DNA of 64,000 bases from Onchidella celtica (taxonomy: Eukaryota; Mollusca; Gastropoda; Systellommatophora; Onchidiidae): contig OZ007571.1 in NCBI GenBank assembly GCA_963931925.1, forward strand, positions 11,903,160 through 11,967,159, read 5' to 3'. The translations under genes were made by a program, and so were the position numbers. Within the stretch, counting starts at the first letter, position 1; each line of letters begins with the position of its first letter. The notes beneath the pieces are model-generated. The model made no database searches and was not told where the DNA came from. It worked only from the letters and a program-made list of their open reading frames with translations. Below are positions 1-12,900 of the stretch, piece by piece.

Positions 1-274
1 GAACTGATTAAAATCTCCACTGTCAACAATGTACAGGAAGACATATTTTTTTTTTCACTTGAAAGAGGAGAAAGCTGAACATTTTGTGTATTTTCTGCCT
101 TCTCTTTAGTTTGCTTTGTATTGTGTGGGTTTTATTTCTCAAGCGGGGTTTCGCTACATACAACTTTTTCTTTTTGCCCAATTTTTGACTGTACAGGAAG
201 ACAGAATTAGTATGAAATTAATAACTGTAATATCTCATCCTGCTCTCTGGTTGGTGTAACGATCTAGACGTGAC

Positions 275-1433
275 TGTCACAAATCCCAGACTGGGAGATG
301 TAATAATTATAACAAGACAACAATCACGAACGAACAAGTATAACACTTAACAGAACAACCCATCAGACTCACACATTTATTATACATAAACATAAAGATA
401 ATAGCGCAACTACATACATTATATTATTCACGTTACTGCCGTCCAACGGCCTTATTCCCACATGCACTCTTACTCGGGTCAACAACCCGGTAGTTACTTT
501 CTAAAGACACTTCGGTCTCAGCTTCTCCTCTCCATGTCTTAATAGCACATTAATATTTCACTGGCACCGCAGTCTCCCAATAGCCCCTTCCTATTGCCAT
601 AACACATTAGCATTTCAACAGCACATCAACATGGCAATAGCACATTAGCATTTCAATAGCACATCAACATGGCAATAGCACATTAGCATTTCAATAGCAC
701 ATCAACAATCATATATACGTCCCTGTCTGTGGCCAGACTGCCACGACTCATGTGCTGCGACTGTCCTACACGACAGCGTCACTCCTGGCCTATGTGTGGC
801 CTTCGGCCCTATGCTGGCCTATCCCCTGTGCTCACCGTAGGCGGCGCTTTGGCCCGTCCCCGGCACCTACAAGAATAACATTACATTGGTATAATACCAT
901 ACCACTTCTATTCACTTCACCCCTCCTTACAACTCATGGAGCGTATACACAATAGTTCACATTTCACTCACCAAACATCTTACGGTAGCACACCTCCACC
1001 GTAGTACACAATACTCACTCTCGCTACAAATCCATGAACTCAACTTTCATCTATCGCTCATGGCGCACATTGCTATATACAGTATCAAGGACTTCCACAT
1101 TCCTCACATATACTTATTTACATCATGGTCATAGACGAATATAATACATCAATCATAACTATTATCAATCATCGTTTCACCTACCAGTCATCACTGGAAA
1201 AACACTACTCCCAAGTCTTCCGACTGCTCTCCTTATGTTCGCCCTCTGGGGCTTTCTCCTGCGTCCGCTCTCTAGGACGTCTTAGTGTGCATTGATAGTA
1301 ATACAGCGCTCTCGCCTCATTCAGACCCCCACCACTCACAACATGCACGCTTTCCCTTCCCCGTGGCCCGTGGGTTAACTTTATTCTAACCCTCTTCTCG
1401 TAACTACTGATCCTCGCTCACTCGCTCGTGACA
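275..1433 (-). mobile_element. Solo LTR of the Gmr1-like Ty3/gypsy family
   Basis: This 1159-bp segment begins TGTCAC and ends GTGACA, the same terminal inverted repeat as the LTRs of the complete element at 8244-16531, and it aligns with them along its length at roughly 85-90% by eye. It is flanked by a perfect 5-bp direct repeat GTGAC (270-274 and 1434-1438), the target duplication expected of a gypsy-type integration. No internal retrotransposon sequence follows on either side, so it is a solo LTR left by LTR-LTR recombination. Orientation is the same as the complete copy (antisense to the receptor gene). Its divergence suggests it is clearly older than the complete copy, or from a different subfamily. 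Confidence 0.9.
601..706. repeat. 38-bp direct repeat inside the solo LTR
   Basis: A unit of about 38 bp (tagcacatcaacatggcaat plus cacattagcatttcaa) occurs nearly three times in a row. The LTRs of the complete element have only loosely related, non-amplified sequence here (single ATCAACATGGCAA motifs), so the expansion is particular to this copy or subfamily. Confidence 0.8.
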
Positions 1434-1438
1434 GTGAC

Positions 1439-4400
1439 CTAGCCGCCTGATTCCTCACTACTGAAAAAGTATTTCCTCATTTTCCACTCTTCCTCTTGAG
1501 TCAACAAAAAGTAGATAAATGCACTTATTGGGTTTTGGGGTTAAATTGTGGCAGTTTTTAATGTTTCGTAGTTAAGATGCTAGTAATTATCTCAGAGATA
1601 TTCTGAAAATCTGTAGGGTTTACATAGAGATGTAATTAAATATTGGCGTCTTTTTGGCGTACGGCCGTCACAGTTCTCTGAAAATGAACAACATAAAAAT
1701 CTGCACTGCAACTTGAGGACTTACTGCACAGATTGCAATCGGCAGGATCTACATTTTAACGTCTGAAAACAGACACTTCTAACGTCCACATTCGTTCACA
1801 ACAGAATTTCTTATCACAATTGAAGAAAACAACTACGAAATATAATTTAAAGGCAATTTTCGGAAAGTCAAAGAAATGGAACCTTGAGATGAAAATAGGA
1901 GAATCAGATCACAATATTGTCTTAAGCTAAAACTAGAAGGAAAGGGACAAAAATCCAAGTAAAATGTAATTCCAATGTAATAATTCACTACTGTTTCCTG
2001 GCGCCCTATGGCGTAACACACGGCACTCGCTTAGTGATTTATAAATGGAGAAAATTGTACAGTGGAAATGGCAGCCAGCAGGATGACCGCCTGGCGTGAG
2101 TTAAGTCTTGATTGATGTCCGACGTAAAACACTGCTGACTACAAGCTGTGTTACGTGGCTGTTTTACTTGGAAACGACGGGCTCTTGGCGGCGGCTGTGA
2201 ACACATCTCTGGAGGCCCAGAGAATTCTAGTAGAATTTAGAAACAAAATTACACACTCGCGGATGTGTACATAATGGCTCATTTTGCTCAAACACAAAGG
2301 GCCGTAATAATATAGGTGGCGCTCCACAAGTGGAGGTACTTTCAAGCACTTTCGCTTTATCCGACTCAATGTTATCAATATGGCGAACGTTGCAAGAAGG
2401 ATTTATTTAAATCTGTTTGGATTCTTGAGCATGATTTGATCAACATTAGGTGCAGCTATGGTCTTTTCTTGCCTTATGATGCAAACTGCTGTATACACCG
2501 TGCATAGCTTTATTTTTAAAAATGTGTTTATCATGTGATTTTAGGTATCAGCCATTATCTCATTAAATGAGCTTATGGATCATATTCCCATGCAAAGTGA
2601 TTTCTTGATTGTAAAGTCGGAGTTGTAGCCCTATGTACTGAAACTGAAATACTTTTCAAAAAAAATTCTTTTTTATGCTTGCAATTCCCCGATAACCTGT
2701 CGCCTTTCTATGTGCTCTAATCCTGATTGGCTGTGAAATAAATTATACTCCAGTGAACAGTGGGTGTGTTTTCTTAGTGTTTACTATATGAAAACTTGTT
2801 TTATGTTGTGATTTGTATGATTGATCCGACTTAAACGTTAATCAATTACTTAAAGTGATATTGATATTAACGAAACATATTTACTGACAGAAGCAATACA
2901 AACAAATTAGGTGGGAAATCTGAAACCAGGCAGGGATTGAGATTAAAAGTAGGTACTGAAAACTGATTTTGGAAAGTTGCTGTATAGACACTTAAATTAA
3001 GTTTTCCAATTGAAAGAACTCACTTTACTGAGAATTTTGATACCAAATTTGTCTCTGTATCTCAATATTTGGCAAAGTTAGGATCATCTGAATTTTCATG
3101 AAACACCACCGGTGCGTTATCACTGCAAACATACCAAATTGTAAACACATTCTATTTAATACGGACAACAAGCCCAAATTTTTTCAAGGGTTTAAATTAT
3201 TAATAAGTGGTTTTTTATTTGAATCAAAAATGCCTCCACATCAAATTTCACTTTTTGACAAGGAAGACAAAAACGTCAAAATTTATCAGTTTTCACTGTC
3301 ATCATAAAAAAATCAACAGATTGACTTGCAGAAGTAAGAAGCACATCATTGTGTTGGTTATTCGAAGGCCTATCCACAGAAGGATAAACGAAATGGTTTT
3401 TCAAAATCAACAGCCATATTGAAGCTTAATTTAGGAGCAAAAAATGCGTACTTTCGCAAATTTTAAAACTCCATACAAACATAAAATCGACATACACATA
3501 CAACAAATGAATTTCCGTAGCCCAGGCAAAAATATACCAAAATAAAGGTTAGTTATTCAATGTAATCCAAATATCAGTAAATTGTAATTTTGAGACTGTG
3601 TGATCAGATCCATCTTGAAACGATATAATATGGGTGTTACTCAGCTCCCGCAGATTAGCGATTTTGGCCGTTAAAATGTCCGATAGTGACTACTTTGGGC
3701 TCATAATATTAAAGTTATAACAGTAATTTCATGGAATTGAAAAATAACATTTGAAAGAGGTGTTGTTTTCAATGGTATTTTTGGTATGTGGCATTTTAAG
3801 TTATTTTATTTTGGTGCTGAGCTACAGTGCCGATAACCACCGTGATTTTTGCAAAAGGGAACAATGCAATAATCTGGCATTTTGGAGAGAAAACTACAGT
3901 TTATTACTGAAGCCAATCTGCCTGACTAGTCGGGCCTTCAAAACTCTTGTCTTAAGTCAGCTGGCGGAAAGACTGAGAGACCTGGTGCACTGACACAAAA
4001 CCGATGCGAAACAGAATTGACTCAGTGTGCCAGCACCCTAATTGAACCTTAAAGGGCACAGAAAATGATGATGGAATGTGATCAAATAATTGTGGGTTTT
4101 ACATACGGACGGTTTGGGTGTGAACGATGAGTCATCTCATGTATTTTCATAGTTTCACAACCTACCATTACTTGACCAGTTACAGGGTTTTTTTACATAA
4201 TGGAACAGTGGATGATGTCCTGGGTCTCGAATAAGCTACTTAAGGGCGGCGGCTTCTTACATGATAATAATGTTATATTGCGTAAGCACAAGAGCAGCGC
4301 TGTCAACATTTACATACGTTGTAATAGCACAGTTTGCACCAGAACAGAGACTCTTTTGGGGGTTTGAAACTATAGATATTCCTTGAACAGTAAGTGTAGA

Positions 4401-5366
4401 AAACATTTGCAAATTCTGCATTTGGTTTTCAAATAAACCTCCACTCTCTAAACAGACGCCCGTCTATCGTGAAGACGATGGCTTGCACAGTTAATCACAA
4501 TAAGTATTATAGTTAGTGCAAAAATGGATCAATAAATAAATGAATAACTTAAATAGGTAAATAAATAAATAAATAAAATATAAAATACATAGAGATCACG
4601 TAAAAAGGTTTGCCATTCTTCTTGCTATTGTGTTAAAGCCCTTGATCAATACTCTACACTCAGGTTTACACTGTGAGACAGGCTGCAGTCATCATAATCA
4701 TGAGGTAAAAAAAATTCTCATTTATAGTGAACCTCATAACATCTGGTGAGAACTGCAGTAACTGCATTGTCGTCGTAATAGACCGAATCTTCCAGAACTG
4801 ACACTTATGTGTCAGTGTCAGACAAATGACATTATACTTCTATCTTAGCTACAGCAGTTTGGACCTCTAAAAACATCAAAGTTTTGTTTGTGTAAGAAAA
4901 GATATAAGCTCTTCAGGTCAATCTCATTTGCCACTCCCTTGTTCGAATTCTCTGTAAAATATTAAAACTTCACTTCATGTAATGTTTTGGGTTCGACATA
5001 TCGCATGTTTGTAATTTAAAATCCCTGTAAATTGTCTGCGTTTTCAAATCTGTAAAGATTGTCTGCAGGTTGAAATCCCATGTACTTTGTTGGAAAACAG
5101 AAATCTTTCTGTTCAGAATGTTCGTGGTTTTGAAATCTGTGAAAAATTCTGTTTTGCTCCAATAGCTTTGCTGACAAACTCGTGCATCTGTGAAACAAAG
5201 ATGATGCAAAAAATGGCGCTAGTCTGAGCTAAATACAGAAAGGATGCTGACAATGAAGTGATGATATATTAGTTTCTCTGGTTGCGCGGTTACAGTTGTT
5301 TTAGTTTGTTTTCACGCCAGGATTCCTTGATGTTTCTGTTATTTCTTGCGTTTGTTTCCTCCACAG
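1439..5366. other. No gene recognised; probably receptor intron
   Basis: AT-rich sequence with only short, unconvincing open frames. I looked for the missing receptor exon encoding TM3 up to the ER half of the ERY motif, and for TM1-TM2, and did not find a convincing one. The stretch most likely belongs to the intron preceding the first visible exon. It contains a short run of AAATAA repeats near 4540-4580. Confidence 0.5.
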
Positions 5367-5490
5367 GTACATTGTGATTGTACACCCGATGAAAGCCAGG
5401 TCTTGGTGTACAGTGGAGAATATAAAGAAAATGTTACCGTGTCTATGGGTTGTGGCGATTCTTCTATCTTCCCCTGCACTGTATATGTGG
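5367..5490 (+). CDS. GPCR exon: end of ERY motif, ICL2, TM4
   Basis: The acceptor is a pyrimidine-rich tract ending ccacag at 5361-5366 and the donor is gtaaga at 5491. The exon begins with one base (G) completing an Arg codon, so the preceding intron is phase 2 and splits the Arg of D/ERY, an intron position common in class A receptors. It encodes YIVIVHPMKARSWCT (ICL2 with the usual His-Pro) and then the hydrophobic TM4 with LPCLWVV, including the conserved TM4 Trp, and ALYMW at the end. It ends after a complete codon (phase 0), matching the next exon. Opposite-strand and other-frame ORFs here are shadows. Confidence 0.9.
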
Positions 5491-6558
5491 GTAAGAGAGC
5501 TTATACTCATTCTTACATTCTTACATTCGAAGACTTGCAGGGGGAACTCTGACTGATTCAAGTTAAACTGAAACCAGTTTGTCAGTAACAAAGCCAGTAA
5601 TTCAAAAACCATAATATATAGTAGTTTACTATGTGGATTGCTGGAGAAGCAAGTAAACTTCAATTTTGTAAGGTTTGTATTTCATAATTGTGACACAGGT
5701 TTTCCTCATCAAATTTCTAAAGTCCCCAAAAGTATTCGTCACAGAATAAACTTATTTACCTTGGAGCAAAGTCTGTCTAATGCTACATAACGGTTACAGT
5801 GCTTTTTTTTGTTTGTGTTGATTTTGCAGTTCTACGGTGGAACTTTTTCTGTGTCCTTTGATGAAAAGAAGAGTCTCATGTGTTTGGGGAAAGAAATATT
5901 AAATTTGGCCTCATCCACGCGAAATAATATATCACCTCTGACCTAAATGTACATCAGTTACATCTAGAACAATTTACAGAAGACCTCTTTGTTTGTTTTT
6001 TTTTTCTTCCCGGGAGGAATGTTACCATTGAGAATTCTAGTAAGCCGTCTGCATTTTCAAAATGTGTGCCGTTGCTGTGGTTACGAGCACTTTAAGGGGA
6101 ACCTTTCCGGGTATCATCGCAATGACATGACCCGTATTGCTCTGAAAGGTTATCAAAACTCAGGTTCCTTTGAAGAAGAAACCATTTCAAATTCTCACCC
6201 ATCTGCCCCACAGGCGGTGTTTATCAAAACACGCTGCACTCCTGAAAGTACAGCTGCTTTTTAATTTGTTAAATTCCCCACGAAAACAAAAACACATAAC
6301 AGAAAAAGAAATTGAAATTTGCCAAGCTAGCGGTTTTGAGGTGAGAAAAAACGTTTCCATTTTATATAATAAATGTAAGGTCTTCTTTATCTGTCTGTAA
6401 TCTTCGTTTTCAAATATTCAGTTGTCAGTTTAAATTGTTTTCCAGGGACGTGAATCTATTTTCTTGAATAAAACGTTGTTGTCTCTTGAGCACAGCCCGT
6501 TATGTTCTGTTTGTGTCTCTTGTCTACGCCTCAAAGTATTGTTTTCCATCTCTCACAG
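5491..6558 (+). other. GPCR intron (1.07 kb)
   Basis: Phase-0 intron between TM4 and ECL2, from gtaaga to ctctcacag. No gene or full repeat recognised. A 21-bp string (around 6014-6034, ggaggaatgttaccattgag) recurs at 21100-21120 in the large intron, hinting at a shared repeat fragment. Confidence 0.8.
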
Positions 6559-6776
6559 GACACAGAAGCCAATGTCTATTACAACAACGTGACAAATGTG
6601 ACAGTAGTCATGTGTGCCGACATCGCCATGGACCTTCATCGTCTCATCTTCGTCGTCTACCAATTCATTATCATGTTCGTTATACCTGTCCTCGTTATGT
6701 TCTTCTGTTACTCCTTCGTCATCCACGCTCTGTGGTTGTCCTCCAGACAGCTCATGCAGATGACGTCACATGACAG
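6559..6776 (+). CDS. GPCR exon: ECL2, TM5, start of ICL3
   Basis: The acceptor is tctctcacag (ending 6558) and the donor follows AG at 6776 (gtaagt). The exon opens with acidic ECL2 sequence carrying two overlapping N-glycosylation sequons (NVTNVT) and the single Cys expected to bond to the top of TM3. TM5 follows and contains the class A signature F-x-x-P-x7-Y (FVIPVLVMFFCY), then the cytoplasmic extension HALWLSSRQLMQM. The last two bases begin a split codon (phase 2), completed by the T at 19329. The next intron carries the complete LTR retrotransposon. Confidence 0.92.
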
Positions 6777-8238
6777 GTAAGTGCCGCTGCTGCTGTTGCT
6801 TTTATAGCACTTTTCTCCTTCTTCTTCTTCTTTTTATTTCATCAGACTTTCATCATCTTTTCTTACTTTTGTCCTTTTTGTTGTCTTTTGTTTGTACTCG
6901 TTTCTTCGTCTTTTCCTTATTCTGCGCAGTCTTTCTCTTTGTTTTCTTCACTTTCAAATGCTTTTTTTTTTTTTACTTCTTGTTTCTCTGCGTGTTCTCT
7001 TGGCACCCCAGAGAGATCGCCACATAAATTGTGATGTAGACACAAGGAGAAACCTGGCCTGTCTTCATTAGCTTTCACCCATATACACGCCAAAGTGTGA
7101 GCGCGTCCATACTGAAACCCTTGGCGAGAAATGAGCTTTTCTGTTTTTTTTTAAGCTTTTCGTCTTGCTGATCAACAGGTGAAATTCTTCTGTCCTTTCT
7201 GCTGCAATTCTTTAGTCCATCTCGGCGCAAGTTTTAAACGGCCCTTTTCAGGGCTACAACAACAACAACAGCAACAAAAAAAAAAAAACACGACAGTCCT
7301 GTTGAGGGCTAAGGAAGACGAACAGCAAAGCAGCCGTGAAGAGACAAGAAAAAGAAAAAAATAAACCAGAAAAATGAGGCTAAAATCACAAGGTTTGGAA
7401 ATCTTAGAAAATAAATCAGTATGTCCACACAGCTGAAAAATGTCTTTTTCAGTATTGAGAAGCATATCGCCGCTGATATAGAACTACTTGCAGACCGCTG
7501 ATATGTCTGTAACGGTGCCACTATGTGAGATTTCAGGTAGACAAACTAAATTGTACCACTGGCCAAGCAGCACTCCTCGGTAAAGACATGACACCTTGTA
7601 AATAAGAACTAAATGAAACCTTCTGTTCAATGGAAAGCCCTGGATAAATAGAGTCATTTTCTCAAGAAACTGCACAAAACATGCAGCACATCAGTTTGCA
7701 CTGCCGTGTACAGTTTTTCAGCGTGAAGAAATTAAAGTATAATTTTGCAGCGTCGGGCGATTACCATTTGAATGGCCGGAAGCTGATCACATGCCATGCA
7801 GGTATGCAGGCTATTTTCAGTTCCTATTGTATCGATCTAGAAAATGCAAAACCTCGCCCGCCGTACCCAACCCCCCTTCACCCCAACCCAAGTTTTCTCA
7901 TTCAGCCTCGAACTTCCATGCAGGTCAGTCTGATGAACTCTCACCTTTTTTAGGTTTTTCAACAGCAAGATTTGTCAAATTTACGTAACAAGAAAAGTCA
8001 CCATGAACCAAACTCAATTTGCCAACTAGGCCTCGAAGTAACAAATTGATTTTCTGGTATAAATCTTTGTATTTCATTGTTATTGCAGTACAGAAAAAGT
8101 ATATCTCAGAGAATACGTACACGACAGTTAGAAGTCAGACGGCCAAGTTTCCAAACACCTACTTGGGGATCTTAATAATGGTAGTCACTGGTCACTGATC
8201 TCATAACCCGCCGTGGTCGCAGGGGCGCTGCAGTGATG
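6777..8238 (+). other. GPCR intron, left of the retrotransposon
   Basis: Intronic sequence with a T-rich stretch just after the donor (6790-7000) and an A/CAA-rich stretch (7255-7370). The open frames here are short and low-complexity. I see nothing else that can be named. The retrotransposon target duplication begins at 8239. Confidence 0.7.
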
Positions 8239-8243
8239 AACGC

Positions 8244-9436
8244 TGTCACAAATCCCAGACTGGGAGATGTAATAAGTTATGACAGGACAACAATCACGAA
8301 CAAACAAGTTAACACTTAACAGAACAATCCATCAGACTCACACATTTATTAAACATAATTATACAAATAATAGCGCAATTACATACATTATATTATTGAA
8401 ATGCACTGCCGTACAACGGCCTTATTCTCACACACACTCTCCCTCGGATCCACAATCCGGTAGTTACTCCTAAAGGCACTTCGGCCTCAGCCTCTCCCCT
8501 CAGGGTCTTACTAGCACATTAATAATTCACTGGCACCGCAGTCTCTCAATATCACCTTCCTATTGTCATACACCGTAGCACTCCCCTAGCACCTCAGCAG
8601 GGCAATAACACATTATTATTTCCATAGCCATCAACATGGCAACAACATAGTATCAGTTCACTAGCCTATCAACATGGCAACAATATAGTATCTCATTCAC
8701 TCTCATATCTACGTCCCTGTCCGTGGCCTGACTGCCACGACTTTATGTGCCTCCACTGCCCTACACTGACAGCCTCACTTCTGGCCTATGTGTGGCCTCC
8801 GGCCCTATGCTGGCCTATCCCCTGTGCTCATCGAGGTGGCTCTGCGGCCCGTCCCCGACACCTACAAGAATAACATTACATTGGTATAATACCCTACCAT
8901 TTCTATTCACTCCACCTCTCCTTACAACCCATGAAACGTACACACACTAGTTCACCTTTCACTCACCACACATCTTACGGTAACACACTTCCATCGGAGT
9001 ACACACTACTCACTCGCGCTACAAATCCATGAACTCACTTTCATCTATCGCTCGTGGCGCACATTGCTATATCCAATATCAAGGACTTCCACATTCCTCA
9101 CATATACTTATTTACATCATGGTAATAGACGAATATAATATAATACATCAATCATAATAATCAATCAACGTTCTACATACCAGTCATAACTGGAAAGACT
9201 CTCACTAGTCTTCTCGACTGCTTCCCCTTTATGTCCGCCCGATGGGCTTTTATTCACAGGTCCGATCCCTAGGACCTTCTAACTTGCAGTGATAGTAATA
9301 CCGCGCTTTCGCCTCCTTCAGACCCCGCCCCCACTACTCACAACAGCACGCTTAACTTGCTGTCTACTGTGAGCCTTTCTTACTCTACACCCGCTCTGTA
9401 GCAATCCCCTTAATTGCACTCACTCCACTCGTGACA
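8244..9436 (-). repeat. 3' LTR (1193 bp)
   Basis: Starts TGTCAC and ends GTGACA on the + strand, with a 6-bp terminal inverted repeat. It is the same length as the copy at 15339-16531 (offset 7095) and I found no mismatch in the stretches compared. The short open frames inside it occur in both copies and are not genes. Confidence 0.96.
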
Positions 9437-9457
9437 TCATCCCCCACCCCAAAAAAA
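9437..9457 (-). other. Polypurine tract next to the 3' LTR
   Basis: On the minus strand the sequence immediately before the 3' LTR reads seven T, then GGGGTGGGGG, then ATGA. A U-box plus a purine run at this place is the usual primer site for plus-strand DNA synthesis in LTR elements. Confidence 0.75.
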
Positions 9458-9793
9458 TTAATGCAATTAATTTCAAATCGCATCAAGATGACTGTCAACG
9501 AGTGAGCGTGAGCAATACCTATACTAAAAAAAAATGACCTAGCAGTTCCCCTAGTATATAGAATACCGAACTCAGGGGAAAATATGGGGATCAATATGGT
9601 CTGAAATATGCATATATGTGTCACATCATGAATAGCTAACTAACCACCATACTTAATACAGAATCAAAAACCATTCAACCTATCAACCATTCTTCATATC
9701 ATATTTATAATGTCAATATTTTAAAGTCGACTCATTCACACAGATCCTGTCACTGTTCCTGTCCTCCGATGTATAAGCTCCTGAAATCTTGCC

Positions 9794-9990
9794 CTAGGCT
9801 CGACTAAGGTAGTCGGCGATATGATTGCTGGTTCCTGGAATTGGTTGAATAACGAAGGTATACGGCTGCAAAGCCAATGCCCATCTAGACAAGCGTGGGC
9901 TGGACGAACGATTCTTCGACAAAAATGTCAGTGGCTTGTGGTCTGTCTGGATACAAAATTCTCGTCCCATGAGATAACGTCCTAGTTCTG
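9794..9990 (-). pseudogene. RNase H C-terminal part, out of frame with Gag-Pol
   Basis: Downstream of the Gag-Pol stop (TAG at 9982-9984) the RNase H homology continues in a different frame: ELGRYLMGREF, then QTDHKPLTFLSKN with the third catalytic Asp, and NHIADYLSRA before a TAG stop at 9794-9796. Homology passes from one frame to the other at 9985-9990, as expected of a one-base deletion. No slippery heptamer is visible there, so a programmed shift is unlikely. No domain follows RNase H, which confirms that integrase is not in its usual gypsy position at the end. Confidence 0.85.
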
Positions 9991-12900
9991 GACTGACCAG
10001 ACAATGGCAAGACACTCACGCTCTATCACAGAATACTTTCTTTCTCTCTGCAATAACTTCCTACTGACATAACATACAGGATGGAGACATTCGTTCTTCT
10101 CCTGTAGAAGACAAGCGCCGACACCAGAGTCCGACGCATCCGTTCTGAGGATAAAATTAGATCGAAAATCGGGTAATATCAGAATGGGTGACGATGATAA
10201 TGCTGTCACCAAATTATCAAATGTTGTCTGACATTCAGACGTCCACTGGACCTTATCGGGTTGTCCCTTCTTAGTAAGGTCAGTAAGAGAAGATGACAAG
10301 GAGGAAAAATTTGGAATGAACTTTCTGTAATAATTTAAAATTCCCACTAAGCTTCTGACTTGTTTCTTTGTTTTAGGGATTTGCAACCCTACTAATTTGT
10401 CAATTTTTGTTACTTCAGGTCTCTGAACACCTCTACCCACAATATGTCCTAAGAATACTATCTCTGGACATGCCAAATCCATCTTTGCGGGTTTAGCAGT
10501 TAACCCAAAATGACGTAATCGTTGAAAAATTACTGTTAGTGTCTGAATATGATCAGACCATGTCGACGTATGGCATGCTATATCATCAAAGAATGACACG
10601 ACATTAGGTATGTCCTTCAACACCAATCTCATTAATCGTGCAAACGTCGCTGGTGCGTTTACCAACCCAAATGGCATGACCTTAAATTGGAATAATCCAA
10701 TGGGCGTTTGGAACGCCGTGTATTGTTTAGACTCCTCAGTAAGCGGGATTTCCCAATACCCTTTCGTCAAATCTATCTTGGAAAACCACGTGGACCCGGC
10801 TAATGAAGCTATTAATTCCTCCTGGAACGGGATAGGCTCCCTATCGCCTACCGTAATAGTGTTCAATCTTCGGAAATCAATACAGAACCGCACCGATCCA
10901 TCAAGTTTCTTCACGAGGACGATGGGTGATGAATACGGCGATGTTGATGGTTCTATCACATCTAACTTCAACATTGACTCAACTTCCTTTATGACTCTAT
11001 CTCTCGAAGAAAAAGGCAACGGATACGGTCTAAGAAATACTGGCTTATCCGAAGTCAACTTTATTTGGTGCTGGATCACCGTAGTGCGACCCGGCAAATC
11101 CGTAACAACATCCGGAAATGACGCTAACAGGGTCTCAAGTTCCCTACTCCTTGAACTCGTAAGGTCAGGGTTAATTTTTACGTCCCTGTAACCTTGCGTC
11201 GCAGTTAACTCCGGCAATTGAATTTGCAACTCTTGCTGCGCCTCGGTGTCGCTTACGTCACAGTCCGACTGGTCTACGACCCCCGTACAAGCAATAGAGA
11301 AGACAGTCTCCTCTGGTCTTGTCTGTGCACACAGATACTGTGGTCTCTCATAAAATCTCTGTAGCATATTAACATGGAAAACCTTACTCGCTCCATCAAT
11401 GTGGATAGCGTAATCTACCTTTGAAACAACTCGCTCAATAACATAAGGACCTTTCCATGTCATCAATAACTTATTATGGTCCGTAGGTAACAACAGCAGA
11501 ACCTTGTCTCCTGGCTTAAAAATTCTCAGTTTGGACCCTCTATCTTTATAGTCTTTTGCTCTTTTCGAAGCGATACCAGAAGCTTCTTGTGCTATAGTGC
11601 GCGCTGAAGATAATCTTTCTCTTAAATCAACAAGGTACTGAAACACCGAAATCTGATCATCGTCTCCCGATGATGGTGACGTCATCATGTCCCGAAGAAC
11701 ATCAGTTGGGCCCCTAGGACTACGACCGTACATCATTTCGAACGGCGAGAATCCCGTTGACTCCTGCCGTACCTCTCTGTACGCGAATAACACTGCAGGG
11801 ATATATCTATCCCAATCTTTAGGGCGATCAGCAGCTACCTTACGCAGCATCGACTTCAACGTCGAGTTCAATCTCTCGCACATGCCATTAGCCTGCGGAT
11901 GATAAGGGGTGGTAGTGATGGGTTGTATACTGAATAAGCGGAACAATTCCTTCATCATCTGCGACGTAAATTGCGCGCCCCTATCAGACAGAATTTGCTC
12001 TGGTATTCCTACCCTAGCGAAAATTGCAAACAACGCTTCCGCGACTGCCTCAGACGTTATGGTCCGCAGAGGAACCGCCTCTGGCCATCTCGTAGCATTA
12101 CATATGACCGTTAAGAAAAATCGATTCCCCCTATCGGTCGCTGGGTGAATGGGGCCAACAAGGTCTATCGAGACCTTTTTAAACGGTTCCGAGACCGTGG
12201 GGATCTTCTGAAGAGGGGCCTGGGGTGTACGACCCTTATGCGTCGTCTTTTGGCACGCACTGCACGTCTTACAATAGACCTGCACATCTCTGTGGATCGA
12301 TGGCCAGTAAAAATTTTTAAGGACCCTTTCTTTGGTTCTAGCTATCCCCATATGACCCGCTAATGGGACATCATGTGCCAAGTGCAATACTGTTGCGATC
12401 AGCAACGCTGGCACAACGACCTGCTTTAAAATTGAGGACACCGTTACATACTTACGGAACAGAATGCCCGCCTGAACAAAAAAAGAGGACGACCCGTTCT
12501 TATATCTCCTCGTTTTCTCGGTTCGCGCCTCCCCAAAACATGGGTTTAATGATGGGTCCTCCCTTTGTAATCTCGCCAAGCGCTCCGGCGTGATATCTAG
12601 GTTGATCGCTGGCGTCGCCAAAGGTCTAATCTTATCTTTATCAGTTACCCGGCGACGTGTTTCGACCGCGGCGCAAAAGTCAATACCTTTTGATTGCGAC
12701 CATGCTTGCACGTTCTCATCGGAAGGGGAAACGACCCGTGATACATTCCCAATGATGAGCTGGGCGCCTGGAAAACAGCCAACGACTGCTTCGACTTCCC
12801 CGCTAAGGAAAGGTGTATCTATCATTATTCTTGCCATGGGTAATTTCTCAATGGCCCCCGAAAATTGTATGCACGGGACAGTCTCACCTGTAAGCTGTGA

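Noticed and set aside
3751-3993. 80-codon + strand ORF with a hydrophobic start, considered as a receptor TM1 exon or small secreted protein
   Set aside because: No class A motif, no convincing splice sites in the right phase, and composition like the surroundings.
5301-5663. 120-codon minus-strand ORF across the first exon
   Set aside because: Shadow of the TM4 exon and flanking intron.
8279-8950. Two small ORFs repeated exactly at 15374-16045
   Set aside because: They lie in the LTRs and are repeated because the LTRs are identical.
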